From Verrucomicrobiota bacterium (GTDB lineage: Bacteria; Verrucomicrobiota; Verrucomicrobiia; Verrucomicrobiales; Akkermansiaceae), in the NCBI GenBank assembly GCA_004293445.1, contig RDYP01000004.1, positions 62,001-126,000 on the forward strand: 64,000 nt of DNA. The letters run 5' to 3'. A program made the position numbers and the translations under genes. Shown here piece by piece: positions 1 through 7,837 of the stretch. The notes below the pieces were generated by a model that was not told where the DNA came from, ran no database searches, and worked only from the letters and a program-made list of their open reading frames with translations. How positions within the stretch are numbered: the first letter of the stretch is position 1; every line of letters starts with the position of its first letter.

Positions 1-2
1 AG

Positions 3-692
3 CTTGCCGCGATGGCCGTCCGCGCGGGCGACCACGACGGCGATGGCAAAGGCGATCTCAAGATTCAGGAGCGTCCGGTCCCAATTTTCGTCACTCTCAC
101 CCACCTCGCCTTCATGGCGTGGACGGTCCTGTTCTCCCACTACCCGCCCCTCTTCATCGGCGGCTTCCTGTTCTTCCTCGCCTTCTCCCAAGCCACCGCC
201 CACCACCAGAGCGAAATCAATCTGCGCGGTCCCATCCTCGTCGGTTTCTTCCTCTCCGGCCTCGTGATCCACGGCGGTCTCCAAGGCTGGTGGCTCGGAC
301 CTGTGATCAGCAGCCTGACCGAATGGCCGCTTTTCATCGGTTCCACCATCCTGACCTCTTTCAACGACAACGCCGCCATCACCTTCCTCGCCAGCCAAGT
401 CGAAGGCCTGACCCCGCATTTGAAATACGCGGTTCTTGCCGGGGCGGTCACCGGCGGCGGCCTCACTGTCATCGCCAACGCCCCGAACCCCGCAGGCCAG
501 GCTCTGCTCAGCCGCTTTTTCGGCGAAGGTGTGTCGCCCGCAAAGCTCGCAGCCGGCGCCCTCATCCCCACCCTCATCGTCGCTCTCTGCATGATGTTCT
601 TCCCCGATTCCGGTATCGACGAAATGTTCGCCCCCCAGGAGTCGGCCACCGCGATCGAAGCCCCCGCCGCTCCCACCAGCGAATCCCACTGA
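3..692 (+). CDS. Putative Na+/H+ antiporter, C-terminal part (truncated by window edge)
   Basis: The frame is open from the first bases of the window, so the true start lies upstream; an internal ATG at 12 is probably not the start. The visible part is hydrophobic with about five membrane segments. It carries a helix-breaking stretch rich in Asn/Asp (SFNDNAAITFLASQ) and a second (VIANAPNPAGQ), as in putative Na+/H+ antiporters of the ion-transporter superfamily (NhaD/ArsB-like folds). The C-terminal tail is short, polar and Ala/Pro-rich. The stop is 4 nt before ribE, so the two may be co-transcribed. The ion specificity cannot be read from the sequence. Confidence 0.7.
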   Translation, partial: LAAMAVRAGDHDGDGKGDLKIQERPVPIFVTLTHLAFMAWTVLFSHYPPLFIGGFLFFLAFSQATAHHQSEINLRGPILVGFFLSGLVIHGGLQGWWLGPVISSLTEWPLFIGSTILTSFNDNAAITFLASQVEGLTPHLKYAVLAGAVTGGGLTVIANAPNPAGQALLSRFFGEGVSPAKLAAGALIPTLIVALCMMFFPDSGIDEMFAPQESATAIEAPAAPTSESH

Positions 693-695
693 GGC

Positions 696-1301
696 ATGTT
701 CACCGGACTCGTCGAAGCCATCGGCCAGGTTCGCTCGATCGAGCGCCTTGGGGAGCAAGCACGACTCTCGCTGCAAATCCCCTTCGCCGCCGAACTCACC
801 ATGGGAGAATCCGTAGCGGTCAACGGCTGCTGCCTCACCGTGGCCGCACTCGACCCCGAAGGCGCCAGCTTCGACCTCCTCTCACAAACCCTCGCCGTCA
901 CCTCGCTCGGTGATCTCCGCCCTGGCTCCATCGTCAACCTCGAACGAGCCCTCCGTGCCGGCGATCGCTTCGGCGGACACTTCGTGCAGGGCCACATCGA
1001 TGCCACGGGCCAGGTCCTCGCTCTCCACGCACAGGGCCAGGATCACCTGCTCGATGTCTCCCTGCCGCCCGCGATCGCGCGCCTCTGCATCGACAAAGGC
1101 TCGCTTTGCGTCGATGGCATCTCGCTGACGATTGCCGAACTCTCTCCGCATCACGCCCGCTTTTGGCTCACTCCGCATACCTTTGCCGTGACCCACTTGC
1201 CCCAGCTGCAAACCGGCGCACGCGTCAACTTGGAGGCAGACCTGCTCGCCAAGCACGTCGCCAAATTGATGGAGGGCTTCAAGGCGGCGCCAGAAGCGTA
1301 A
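696..1301 (+). CDS. ribE: Riboflavin synthase, alpha chain
   Basis: The 201-residue protein catalyses the dismutation of two 6,7-dimethyl-8-ribityllumazine molecules to riboflavin in the cytoplasm. It begins with the hallmark MFTGLVEAIG and has the two repeated lumazine-binding barrels: the first contains ESVAVNGCCLTV and the second GSLCVDGISLTI, with the FGGHFVQGHID signature between them. Length is normal for the family (about 200-220). It follows the antiporter by 3 nt. Its 3' end overlaps the convergent DUF2752 gene by 23 bp. No FMN riboswitch is visible because the operon start is outside the window. Confidence 0.96.
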   Translation: MFTGLVEAIGQVRSIERLGEQARLSLQIPFAAELTMGESVAVNGCCLTVAALDPEGASFDLLSQTLAVTSLGDLRPGSIVNLERALRAGDRFGGHFVQGHIDATGQVLALHAQGQDHLLDVSLPPAIARLCIDKGSLCVDGISLTIAELSPHHARFWLTPHTFAVTHLPQLQTGARVNLEADLLAKHVAKLMEGFKAAPEA

Positions 1302-1680
1302 ACGGCCACCACGGGAGATTCCGGGTCAAGGCGAAGAGCGTCACGAAAACCGCCACCGCCCAAACAGCCCAAGGCGCTAAAATCCGGCACCCACTCCCCC
1401 CGCGCCACTCGTTCCACAGCCCCCGCAATAAAGCCACCATCGCCACTGCGGCAATCAAGGTCACCGCGGGATTCATCGCCAGCGCCCCGACCAGGTCGCC
1501 ATTCATCAGCCGTCGGGCACAACGCGTCCCACCGCAGCCAGGACAATGCAGACCGGTCCAGTGCCGCACTTCACAGGCGGGGAGCTGATCCAGCACACGC
1601 AACAGCCCACCGCGCAGGATGCAGACCAGCGCCCCCACTCCCACCAGCAGCCAGGTGAAGGGACGCCTCCTCGGATCCAC
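1279..1680 (-). CDS. DUF2752 family membrane protein
   Basis: Small integral membrane protein of unknown function. The diagnostic DUF2752 pieces are present: the CPGCGGTR cysteine motif after the first membrane segment, then MNGDLVGALAMNPA, and the C-terminal RNLPWWPF...LAP ending. Three membrane segments are visible. No ATG fits: the ORF opens far upstream inside the GYF gene, so a GTG at 1680-1678, just after that gene stops, is the best guess and gives about 133 residues. The paired cysteines could bind metal or form a disulfide, but this is not known. It probably follows the GYF/DUF4190 gene in one transcript. Confidence 0.8.
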   Translation of the reverse strand: MDPRRRPFTWLLVGVGALVCILRGGLLRVLDQLPACEVRHWTGLHCPGCGGTRCARRLMNGDLVGALAMNPAVTLIAAVAMVALLRGLWNEWRGGSGCRILAPWAVWAVAVFVTLFALTRNLPWWPFTLLAPP

Positions 1681-1685
1681 GGCGC

Positions 1686-2324
1686 TCAGGGTTGATTCAG
1701 CTTCGCCCGCTCGGCCGCGATTTTTTCGCGGAACTCCTGACGCTGAGCCTCGGGCATGCGACTGATGACCTTCTCTTCCATCTCCTCCGGCGTCAGGGTG
1801 ATGAACCAAATCGCCACAGCCAGCCAGACTATCGTCGCCAACAGACCCAAGCCACCCAAGATCGCGCCCGCCTTGGCCATGCCCCTGCCACCGTAAAGAG
1901 CTGGAGCCGACTTGACCCGACCAAGCGACACGATCCCGAGCACGATCGCTACGATCGAAATCGGACCGCTGATCGGCCAGAAGCAGCAACCCACCAGCGA
2001 AAGGATCCCGCAAATCAAAGACGCGATCGCCAGGCCTTGCGAAACGGGCTGCCCCGGCGGGGTGACCGACGATGAAAAAGGAGCCGCCGACGCCGAATAC
2101 GATGGAGCCATGGACTCGCCCGCCGCATCCACAGGAACGGTCTCACGGGCCGGAGAGGCCTCCACCTTGAGCTGAGGAATCTGACCCACCGGTTGCCAAT
2201 CACTCATTCCCTCGCACCACGCCAGATCGGTGGCCGAGATCTCGCCCATGGCAATTCTCGACCGGATATCCTCCGTCGGCAAAGGGCCCTGCTGATGCCC
2301 ATTCTTCGCGTAATACCAATTCAT
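1686..2324 (-). CDS. GYF-domain and DUF4190 membrane protein
   Basis: A 212-residue protein. Residues 1-50 form a GYF_2-type domain (MNWYYAKNGHQQGPL, then W-C-E-G-MSDWQPV), which in this group is thought to bind proline-rich peptides. A low-complexity Pro/Ser/Ala linker follows, then a DUF4190-like pair of membrane segments (GLAIASLICGILSLV and AGAILGGLGLLATIVWL). The charged C-terminus ends in KIAAERAKLNQP. The start at MNWYYAKNG is chosen because the domain begins there; an upstream in-frame ATG at 2357 would add 11 unrelated residues. Such proteins are common in Verrucomicrobia and Planctomycetes; the role is unknown. Confidence 0.82.
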   Translation of the reverse strand: MNWYYAKNGHQQGPLPTEDIRSRIAMGEISATDLAWCEGMSDWQPVGQIPQLKVEASPARETVPVDAAGESMAPSYSASAAPFSSSVTPPGQPVSQGLAIASLICGILSLVGCCFWPISGPISIVAIVLGIVSLGRVKSAPALYGGRGMAKAGAILGGLGLLATIVWLAVAIWFITLTPEEMEEKVISRMPEAQRQEFREKIAAERAKLNQP

Positions 2325-2469
2325 CGTGAAAGTTGTGTGGTTAGGAAGTCCCGGCAATTGCGGCGATGATCCAAAACGAGACCGCGGCGGGCGCGATCAT
2401 ACGACCGAGACGCCGACTACCTGCCATACAACCGCTATACCGGCGCACCATCAGGAAATCGTCTGAAAT

Positions 2470-3657
2470 TCAGCCCAGACTCGGCACTGGACGCACCGGA
2501 TCGGTCTCTGCCGCGTAATCGACGCCCTCCAAGCCGAAACCGAACAAACGGTAGAACTCTTTCTGATAACCTTCGAAGTCCGACACGTCGTCGATGGTCT
2601 CGGTCGAAACGCCCGCCCAGATCGACTCGATCTCCGCCTGCACTTCCTGCCGCATTTCCCAGTCATCGATCCGAATCCGACCTTTCTCATCCAGCTGAGG
2701 CCCGCCAACCGCACCGTAACGATCGGCGAAGAGACGATGAATCTGCTCGATGCAGCCCTCATGCAATCCCTTCTCTTTCATGATCTTGTAGAGAATGGAA
2801 ATGTAGAGCGGCACCACCGGAATCGCCGAACTCGCCTGGGTCACGAGCGCCTTGTTGACGGAGACTACCGCCGTGCCCTCACCAAAAGCCGCATTCATCT
2901 CGCTCGCCGTTTGCTCCAAGTGCAGCTTCGCCCGGCCGATCGTCCCGTCGGTGTAGATCGCCCAGGTCAGCTCGGGCCCGATGTAGGAATACGCCACCGT
3001 CTTGAAGCCGTCCGCCAGCACACCGGCGGCCTTCATCGCATCGATCCAAAGCTTCCAGTCCTCGCCGCCCATCACCTTCACGGTCTGGGCGATCTCATCC
3101 TCGTTCGCAGGCTCGATGGTGACGGTCTCGATCTCCTTCTTGTCCGTGTTGAGGTTCTTGTTGGTGTAGGTCTCGCCGGTCGGCTTGAGCACGGACTTGT
3201 AAACCTCGCCCGTCACCGGATCGGTCCGCCGCGGCGAGGCCAGGCTGTAAATGACCATGTCCACCTGGCCGAGGTCCGCCTTAATGGCTTCGATGACCTG
3301 CGTCTTCATCTCGGTCGAAAAGGCATCCCCATTGAAGCTCTTCGCATAGAGACCCTCCTTTGCCGCCGCAGTCTCGAAGGCAGCGGAGTTGTACCAACCC
3401 GCCGTGGCAGTCTTACCCTCGGTACCCTCGCGCTCGAAAAACACACCGATCGTTGACGCTCCGCCCCCGAAAGCGGGAACGATCCTCGAGGCCAAGCCGT
3501 AACCGGTGGAAGAACCGACGACCAAGACCCGCTTCGGACAATTCACCAGCGCGGGCTTCGACTTCACGTAGTCGATCTGCTCCTGAACATGGGCGGCACA
3601 ACCTTCGGGATGAGCAGTCGTGCAAATGAATCCGCGGATTTTCGGGGAAATGATCAT
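2470..3657 (-). CDS. fabV: Enoyl-ACP/trans-2-enoyl-CoA reductase, FabV type
   Basis: The 395-residue protein reduces trans-2-enoyl-ACP or -CoA with NADH, the last step of the fatty acid elongation cycle. It starts with the typical MIISPKIRGFICTTAHPEGC, then has the nucleotide-binding KRVLVVGSSTGYGLASRI. The FabV-specific catalytic Y-x8-K motif is seen as YTDGTIGRAK. Length fits the family (about 400). An in-frame extension up to 3801 overlaps mtfA and is rejected. It lies 94 nt after mtfA in the same direction. FabV enzymes are known to resist triclosan. No other enoyl reductase gene is present in this window. Confidence 0.95.
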   Translation of the reverse strand: MIISPKIRGFICTTAHPEGCAAHVQEQIDYVKSKPALVNCPKRVLVVGSSTGYGLASRIVPAFGGGASTIGVFFEREGTEGKTATAGWYNSAAFETAAAKEGLYAKSFNGDAFSTEMKTQVIEAIKADLGQVDMVIYSLASPRRTDPVTGEVYKSVLKPTGETYTNKNLNTDKKEIETVTIEPANEDEIAQTVKVMGGEDWKLWIDAMKAAGVLADGFKTVAYSYIGPELTWAIYTDGTIGRAKLHLEQTASEMNAAFGEGTAVVSVNKALVTQASSAIPVVPLYISILYKIMKEKGLHEGCIEQIHRLFADRYGAVGGPQLDEKGRIRIDDWEMRQEVQAEIESIWAGVSTETIDDVSDFEGYQKEFYRLFGFGLEGVDYAAETDPVRPVPSLG

Positions 3658-3751
3658 ATCGGCCCGGCGTTTCTGCCCGCTTTCCACGACGGAAGCAAGC
3701 TCCGGCGAAAGGCACACCATACCGCCATTCTCCATCGCCTTGGCGACACGC

Positions 3752-4555
3752 TCAAGACCACCCGCTGGGATCCATCCCATAAAACGCCACCAAAGCCGCA
3801 AAAAGCTCCGGCTCCTCCCGCTTCAAGCCCTTGGGCCGCTCGAAAAACGTCTCCGTCACCACCGCAAAAAACTCCGCCGGACTCTCCGCCGCATAGTCAT
3901 CGATCACACTGCGCCGCCCCGATTTGACCTTCCCGCAAAAGCGATCAAAGGCCGGCAGAAAAGCCCCCGACCACTTGCCGTAATCCCCCGCCTCATCCAG
4001 CTCCGGCACGCCATCCGCCGCTCCGTCGTCTTGGTCCAGCTGATGCGCAAACTCGTGAAGCACCACGTTCAGACCGTCTTCCGGAATCAAATCACCCTGC
4101 TTCACCGTCTCCCATGCCAGCACCACGCTGCCATGCCCCCACGATTCCCCGAGACGGACATCGTCCATCCCGAACTCATCCTTCACCGTAAAGGCATCCG
4201 GATACACCAGGATACTCCGCAAGCGCGCATAGTAGTCATGCGGCCGACACGCCACCAACAAACAAGCCGGTGCCGCAATCGCCAAACGCATCTCTTCCGT
4301 CACCGCGCGCAGCCCCCCGCAGGCCTCGAAATTCATCTCGTCGAGAAACACTTGGATCCACCCCTCCGCTTCGATGCGAATCGGATCGGGAATCTCTTCC
4401 CACAAGGGAAAATGCTCCACCACGATCGCATGCTGCCGAGCATCCAAACGCCGCGCACGCAAAAATCGTCGACGCCGCGCAAGCTTGCCCGCGTGACGAC
4501 CGACGATCACCGCCACCACCACCAAACCGCCCAACAAAAACCACAAGCCCATCAT
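3752..4555 (-). CDS. MtfA-like zinc metallopeptidase (M90 family)
   Basis: This 267-residue protein has an N-terminal membrane segment (MMGLWFLLGGLVVVAVIVG) and the M90/MtfA core with the zinc-binding HEFAHQLDQDDG motif (HExxH) and a downstream glutamate in DYAAESPAEFFAV. In Escherichia coli MtfA binds the repressor Mlc and has aminopeptidase activity; the substrate here is unknown, and no Mlc gene is nearby. The start ATG overlaps the stop of the CorA-like gene in ATGA, indicating translational coupling. It is the middle gene of an apparent CorA-like/mtfA/fabV unit. Confidence 0.85.
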   Translation of the reverse strand: MMGLWFLLGGLVVVAVIVGRHAGKLARRRRFLRARRLDARQHAIVVEHFPLWEEIPDPIRIEAEGWIQVFLDEMNFEACGGLRAVTEEMRLAIAAPACLLVACRPHDYYARLRSILVYPDAFTVKDEFGMDDVRLGESWGHGSVVLAWETVKQGDLIPEDGLNVVLHEFAHQLDQDDGAADGVPELDEAGDYGKWSGAFLPAFDRFCGKVKSGRRSVIDDYAAESPAEFFAVVTETFFERPKGLKREEPELFAALVAFYGMDPSGWS

Positions 4556-5298
4556 GAGCGATCCCCGGTTTTACGACCAACCAGCCAAACCAAAGTACCG
4601 CCCGTGACCAAACCACCGAAAAAAATCACCCAAAACCAACCCTGCACAAAATCCGGCAGGTCCACATTCATCCCGAAAAGACCACCCAGCGCCACGAGTG
4701 GCAGGAAAAACCCCGCCAACAAGTTCAGGCGGAAAGCGATCTTGTTGAGCTTCTCCGCCGACTCCTGCTGCTCCTCGCCCCGCTCGGCCTTCCAATATTC
4801 CAGCGTCAATCGCGCGTCGTGATTCAGCTGCTCCGCCGCACGTTCCAGCTCGCGGATCCGATCGCGGTAAGACTTCAGCTCCCGATTGTCCTCGTCCTGC
4901 TCGACCGCATGATCGATCGCCACCATCAGATTTCGCGTCGACCGCGAGAGCGGTGCCGAGGCCCGCACCAACTCGAAAATCTCGGCCGCGGTATCCGCCT
5001 CTTCCACCAGCTCTTCTTTTTCGTCGATCACCCGGGCGTAGCGGTCCAACAGTTCACCCAAACGACGCAAACCCAGTCCACCCTCGCCGTCGACCCACAC
5101 CCCGTCGCCGCGATGCCAGAAAAACAGAGCCTCCCGCTCAGGCACCCCCGGACGCGGGACCTCGTGCACCACCAGCAACAACTCGTCCCGACCGACCACG
5201 CAGCGCTGGTTGCCGGGACGATTGCTCAAATGGTCCAACAAATCCTCTTCCAGCGAAAAGACGGCGGGAAGATAGGGAAAGTCGGCGCTCTTTGACAT
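4552..5298 (-). CDS. CorA-like divalent cation transporter family protein
   Basis: The 248-residue protein ends with two membrane segments; the first finishes in GGLFGMNVDLP, which contains the GMN signature of CorA magnesium channels. A long charged helix precedes it (roughly residues 90-190), matching the CorA stalk helix. The N-terminal soluble domain is shorter than in typical CorA (about 315 residues), so it may be a divergent member; transport has not been shown for such short forms. It is the first gene of the unit leading to mtfA and fabV. The N-terminus (MSKSADFPYLPAVF) looks like a natural start. Confidence 0.8.
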   Translation of the reverse strand: MSKSADFPYLPAVFSLEEDLLDHLSNRPGNQRCVVGRDELLLVVHEVPRPGVPEREALFFWHRGDGVWVDGEGGLGLRRLGELLDRYARVIDEKEELVEEADTAAEIFELVRASAPLSRSTRNLMVAIDHAVEQDEDNRELKSYRDRIRELERAAEQLNHDARLTLEYWKAERGEEQQESAEKLNKIAFRLNLLAGFFLPLVALGGLFGMNVDLPDFVQGWFWVIFFGGLVTGGTLVWLVGRKTGDRS

Positions 5299-5363
5299 GA
5301 CCCCGCCATTCCAAGACCGAAACCAAAAATCTCAAACCTCAAATTCGACGGCAGCCTTGGAAA

Positions 5364-6128
5364 TCATCGACCCCGATTCCAAGCCACCAGTTCCTCGTAG
5401 GTCACGCCGTTCCCACCAAACAAATCCAGGGCCGACCCCACCGTCACATCCATCTTGCCGCCGGACAGTTCCGCCACTTTCTCGACATCCGCAAGCGAGG
5501 CAGCGCCGCCCGCATAGGTCATCGGCCGCCCACCCCAAGTGCCCAGCATCGCCACCAGTTCGTCATCGATCCCGCCACACAAGCCCTCCACATCCGCGGC
5601 ATGGATCAGAAATTCGTCACACCACGGTGCCAGCCGATCCAGGGCCGCGGGGGACAACGCCAAATCCGTAAGCCGCTGCCAACGATCCATGGCCACCGTC
5701 CACCCACCCGCAACCCGCCTGCAGGAGAGATCGATCACCAGCCGCCCAGCGCCCACTTCCGACGCCAATTCCCGGGCCCGATCCTCGATAAAACGTCCGT
5801 CATCGAACAGACACGAAGTCACGATCACATGCGAAGCGCCCGCCGCCAACCACTGGGCAGCATTGCCGACATGAATCCCCCCACCTATCTGCAAGCCACC
5901 CGGCCAAGCCGCCAAAGCCTCGCGCGCCGCATCCTCGTTGCCCGGCCCCAGCTTGATGACATGCCCGCCAAGCAGACCATCCTCGCGAAATTTCGCCGCA
6001 AATTCCCCCGCACCTTTGCTCGACGTGAAATTCACCCGCGGCCCCGGACCCTCATCCCTCAAGGTGCCACCGACGATCTGCTTCACCTGACCCTGATGAA
6101 GATCGATGCATGGTCGGAATTTCGTCAT
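5364..6128 (-). CDS. hisA: Phosphoribosylformimino-AICAR-phosphate isomerase, eukaryote-type HisA
   Basis: The 254-residue TIM-barrel enzyme isomerises ProFAR to PRFAR in histidine synthesis. It shows CIDLHQGQVKQIVGG at the start of strand 1 and LIHAADVEGLCGG at strand 5, a pattern of the fungal/plant HIS6 subfamily (TIGR02129-like) rather than the usual bacterial HisA. No other his genes are in the window. The ATG at 6128 gives MTKFRPCIDLH; a TTG four codons earlier is possible but less likely. It faces the BrnT/CopG pair across a roughly 200 bp divergent intergenic region. Confidence 0.88.
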   Translation of the reverse strand: MTKFRPCIDLHQGQVKQIVGGTLRDEGPGPRVNFTSSKGAGEFAAKFREDGLLGGHVIKLGPGNEDAAREALAAWPGGLQIGGGIHVGNAAQWLAAGASHVIVTSCLFDDGRFIEDRARELASEVGAGRLVIDLSCRRVAGGWTVAMDRWQRLTDLALSPAALDRLAPWCDEFLIHAADVEGLCGGIDDELVAMLGTWGGRPMTYAGGAASLADVEKVAELSGGKMDVTVGSALDLFGGNGVTYEELVAWNRGR

Positions 6129-6331
6129 GGCCAGCAGCAATCCCCACCCACCCGCGCAGAGTCAAGCGTCCACGAATCCACCCGACTCCCCGCGCCAAGG
6201 CCCAAATCGCCCCACTTGCGCAAATTCAAAGTTTCTTTTCGTCAGATCAATGCCCGCAAGCCCATTCCGCCATGCTTTCCGCTTTCCCAAGCCCAGCATC
6301 TGGTGTTCGCTGACGCCCTCAAACGAAACTC

Positions 6332-6604
6332 ATGGAGCTCGACCTCATCGACGTCCACTTCGACCTGAAGTCCACCAAACCCCGCGAGCTGGAAGAAGCT
6401 CTTGAGGATCCCTTCGGCCTGCGACTGCTCCCCGACCGCGAGTCCGGGGAAACCCGCTTCTATGCCCTCGGCCGCACCGTCGCCGACCGCTATCTTTTCA
6501 TCTGCTTCTGGACCGATGGCCGAAAGACCCGGGTCATCGCCGCCCGCCCGATGAGCGAGGGTGAACAACGATTCTACGAACGAAAATACGCCGAGTTCAA
6601 ATGA
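6332..6604 (+). CDS. BrnT family toxin-like protein
   Basis: The 90-residue protein matches the BrnT (DUF497) ribonuclease toxin fold over its second half: a LEDPFGLRLLPD stretch, then ETRFYALGRT, a hydrophobic strand (RYLFICFWTD), and the end TRVIAARPMSEGEQRFYE. The usual N-terminal FEWDxxKxxxNxxKH segment is replaced by MELDLIDVHFDLKSTKPRE, so the N-terminus has diverged and catalytic competence is uncertain. Toxins of this family cleave RNA and are neutralised by a downstream antitoxin. Here the next gene overlaps by 4 nt (ATGA), the standard toxin-first arrangement. Confidence 0.75.
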   Translation: MELDLIDVHFDLKSTKPRELEEALEDPFGLRLLPDRESGETRFYALGRTVADRYLFICFWTDGRKTRVIAARPMSEGEQRFYERKYAEFK

Positions 6605-6885
6605 GCGAGCCCATGCAACCCATCGCCCGCTGGTCGGATATCCCAGCCTTCGAAGACGAAGAAGCGGAGGCCCGCTTCTGGGAAACCCACGAATTGGAAG
6701 CCCGCCTCATGGCAGGATCGATTCACGAGCCCGATTCCCGCGAATCCACCACCATCACCCTGCGCTTCGACCCGCGTATGCTCTCGCGCATCAAACGCAT
6801 CGCCCGCTCCCGCTTCCTCAACTATCAGTCGATGATGAAGCAATGGCTGGCCGAACGCCTTGAGGACGAACTGCGGAAGCAATAA
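6601..6885 (+). CDS. CopG/BrnA-type ribbon-helix-helix antitoxin
   Basis: The 94-residue protein begins with a typical CopG-antitoxin N-terminus (RWSDIPAFEDEEAEARFWETH), an acidic toxin-binding region. It ends in a ribbon-helix-helix DNA-binding domain (STTITLRFDPRMLSRIKRIA, then NYQSMMKQWLAERLEDEL). It overlaps the BrnT-like gene by 4 nt. By analogy with brnTA, the antitoxin should neutralise the toxin and repress the shared promoter in the 6129-6331 gap, which also serves hisA in the other direction. That regulation is inferred, not seen. Confidence 0.82.
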   Translation: MSEPMQPIARWSDIPAFEDEEAEARFWETHELEARLMAGSIHEPDSRESTTITLRFDPRMLSRIKRIARSRFLNYQSMMKQWLAERLEDELRKQ

Positions 6886-6900
6886 CCGGCCTCCACCCCG

Positions 6901-7290
6901 ATGCGACGCCTGATCCGCCACCCCGCAGCGTGGCTCGCAGCCTTCATGCTCTGGTTCGCCACCCTCTGGTGGCTCTCCTCGCGCGTCGCCCACTTCCCGC
7001 CCGCGCTCGATTTCCGACTGAGCGATAAGCTCCTCCACTTCGGCTATTTCTTCGCCGGAGGCATCCTGCTCGCCGCCTTCCTCTACCGCCGCCGCCCCCA
7101 GCAGGCCGATTGGCGAAAGATCATTCTTTTCGCCACTACCATCGTCGCCCTCACCGGCGCCCTCGACGAATGGCATCAGTCCAAGGTCCCAGGCCGCAGT
7201 GGGAACGATCCCGGCGACTTCTCCGCCGACCTCCTCGGCGCGCTCTCCGGCACCCTCGCCTTGCGTTTCGCACGACGCCTCATCGACTGA
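6901..7290 (+). CDS. VanZ family membrane protein
   Basis: The 129-residue protein has about four membrane segments and the VanZ-like hallmarks: SDKLLHFGYFFAGG after the first segment, and ALDEWHQSKVPGRSGNDPGDFSADLLGA before the last. VanZ-like proteins are common small membrane proteins; VanZ itself contributes to teicoplanin resistance but most relatives have no assigned role. It begins 15 nt after the antitoxin gene, possibly read from the same transcript. Its end overlaps the convergent gene 7280-7837 by 11 bp. Confidence 0.85.
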   Translation: MRRLIRHPAAWLAAFMLWFATLWWLSSRVAHFPPALDFRLSDKLLHFGYFFAGGILLAAFLYRRRPQQADWRKIILFATTIVALTGALDEWHQSKVPGRSGNDPGDFSADLLGALSGTLALRFARRLID

Positions 7291-7837
7291 CACGGTCCCG
7301 CCGAACAGATCGTCCTTCCCGAAACGCAGCCCACGCGATCAACAAAATCCCCATCGGCTCGAGCGCCCGACTCAGCTCCCATCCCTTCGGCAAGGATTGG
7401 AAAAACGCGTCGATGTGGTGAAACGAGGCCGCCCGCGCCACGACGAAGGCCAGCAAAAATAACAGGCCCAATGCCAAAAGTTTGTGGCTGCGGACGAAGG
7501 CCTGAAAGCGCCACAAAAACCACAGCCCCGACACCAGCGACCCGACGAGCAGGCCGATGACGAACCCCTTCTGAAATTCCCGCCGCCGCTCATACCAACC
7601 GCCGAGCTGCGACCATTCCCGACCGAGCTCCGTCAGCAGCGATTGCAAATCGATCTGCTTGTTGACGCAAAGCGCAGCCAACAGCAAAGCAACCACCAAC
7701 CAGATCTTCTCCCGACACCGCGACCACGCGCGCACCACCAGCAGGAGGGCCAGCGCATACGCCCCCACAGTGATCCAGCCGATCAGACCGGGATCGCCGA
7801 CCTCAAGCCTCCACTTGATCATGAGCAAAAGATTCAT
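7280..7837 (-). CDS. Multi-pass membrane protein of unknown function
   Basis: I do not recognise a named family. The protein has about 185 residues and five predicted membrane segments, with a conserved-looking loop NKQIDLQSLLTELGREWSQ after the second and a short acidic/aromatic loop ASFHHIDAFFQ late in the sequence. The start at 7837 (MNLLLMIKWRLEV) has a weak GGAAGG about 12 nt upstream; an earlier in-frame ATG-like start at 7891 would add an unconvincing leader. The gene converges on the VanZ-like gene with an 11 bp overlap. Confidence 0.65.
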   Translation of the reverse strand: MNLLLMIKWRLEVGDPGLIGWITVGAYALALLLVVRAWSRCREKIWLVVALLLAALCVNKQIDLQSLLTELGREWSQLGGWYERRREFQKGFVIGLLVGSLVSGLWFLWRFQAFVRSHKLLALGLLFLLAFVVARAASFHHIDAFFQSLPKGWELSRALEPMGILLIAWAAFREGRSVRRDRVSR

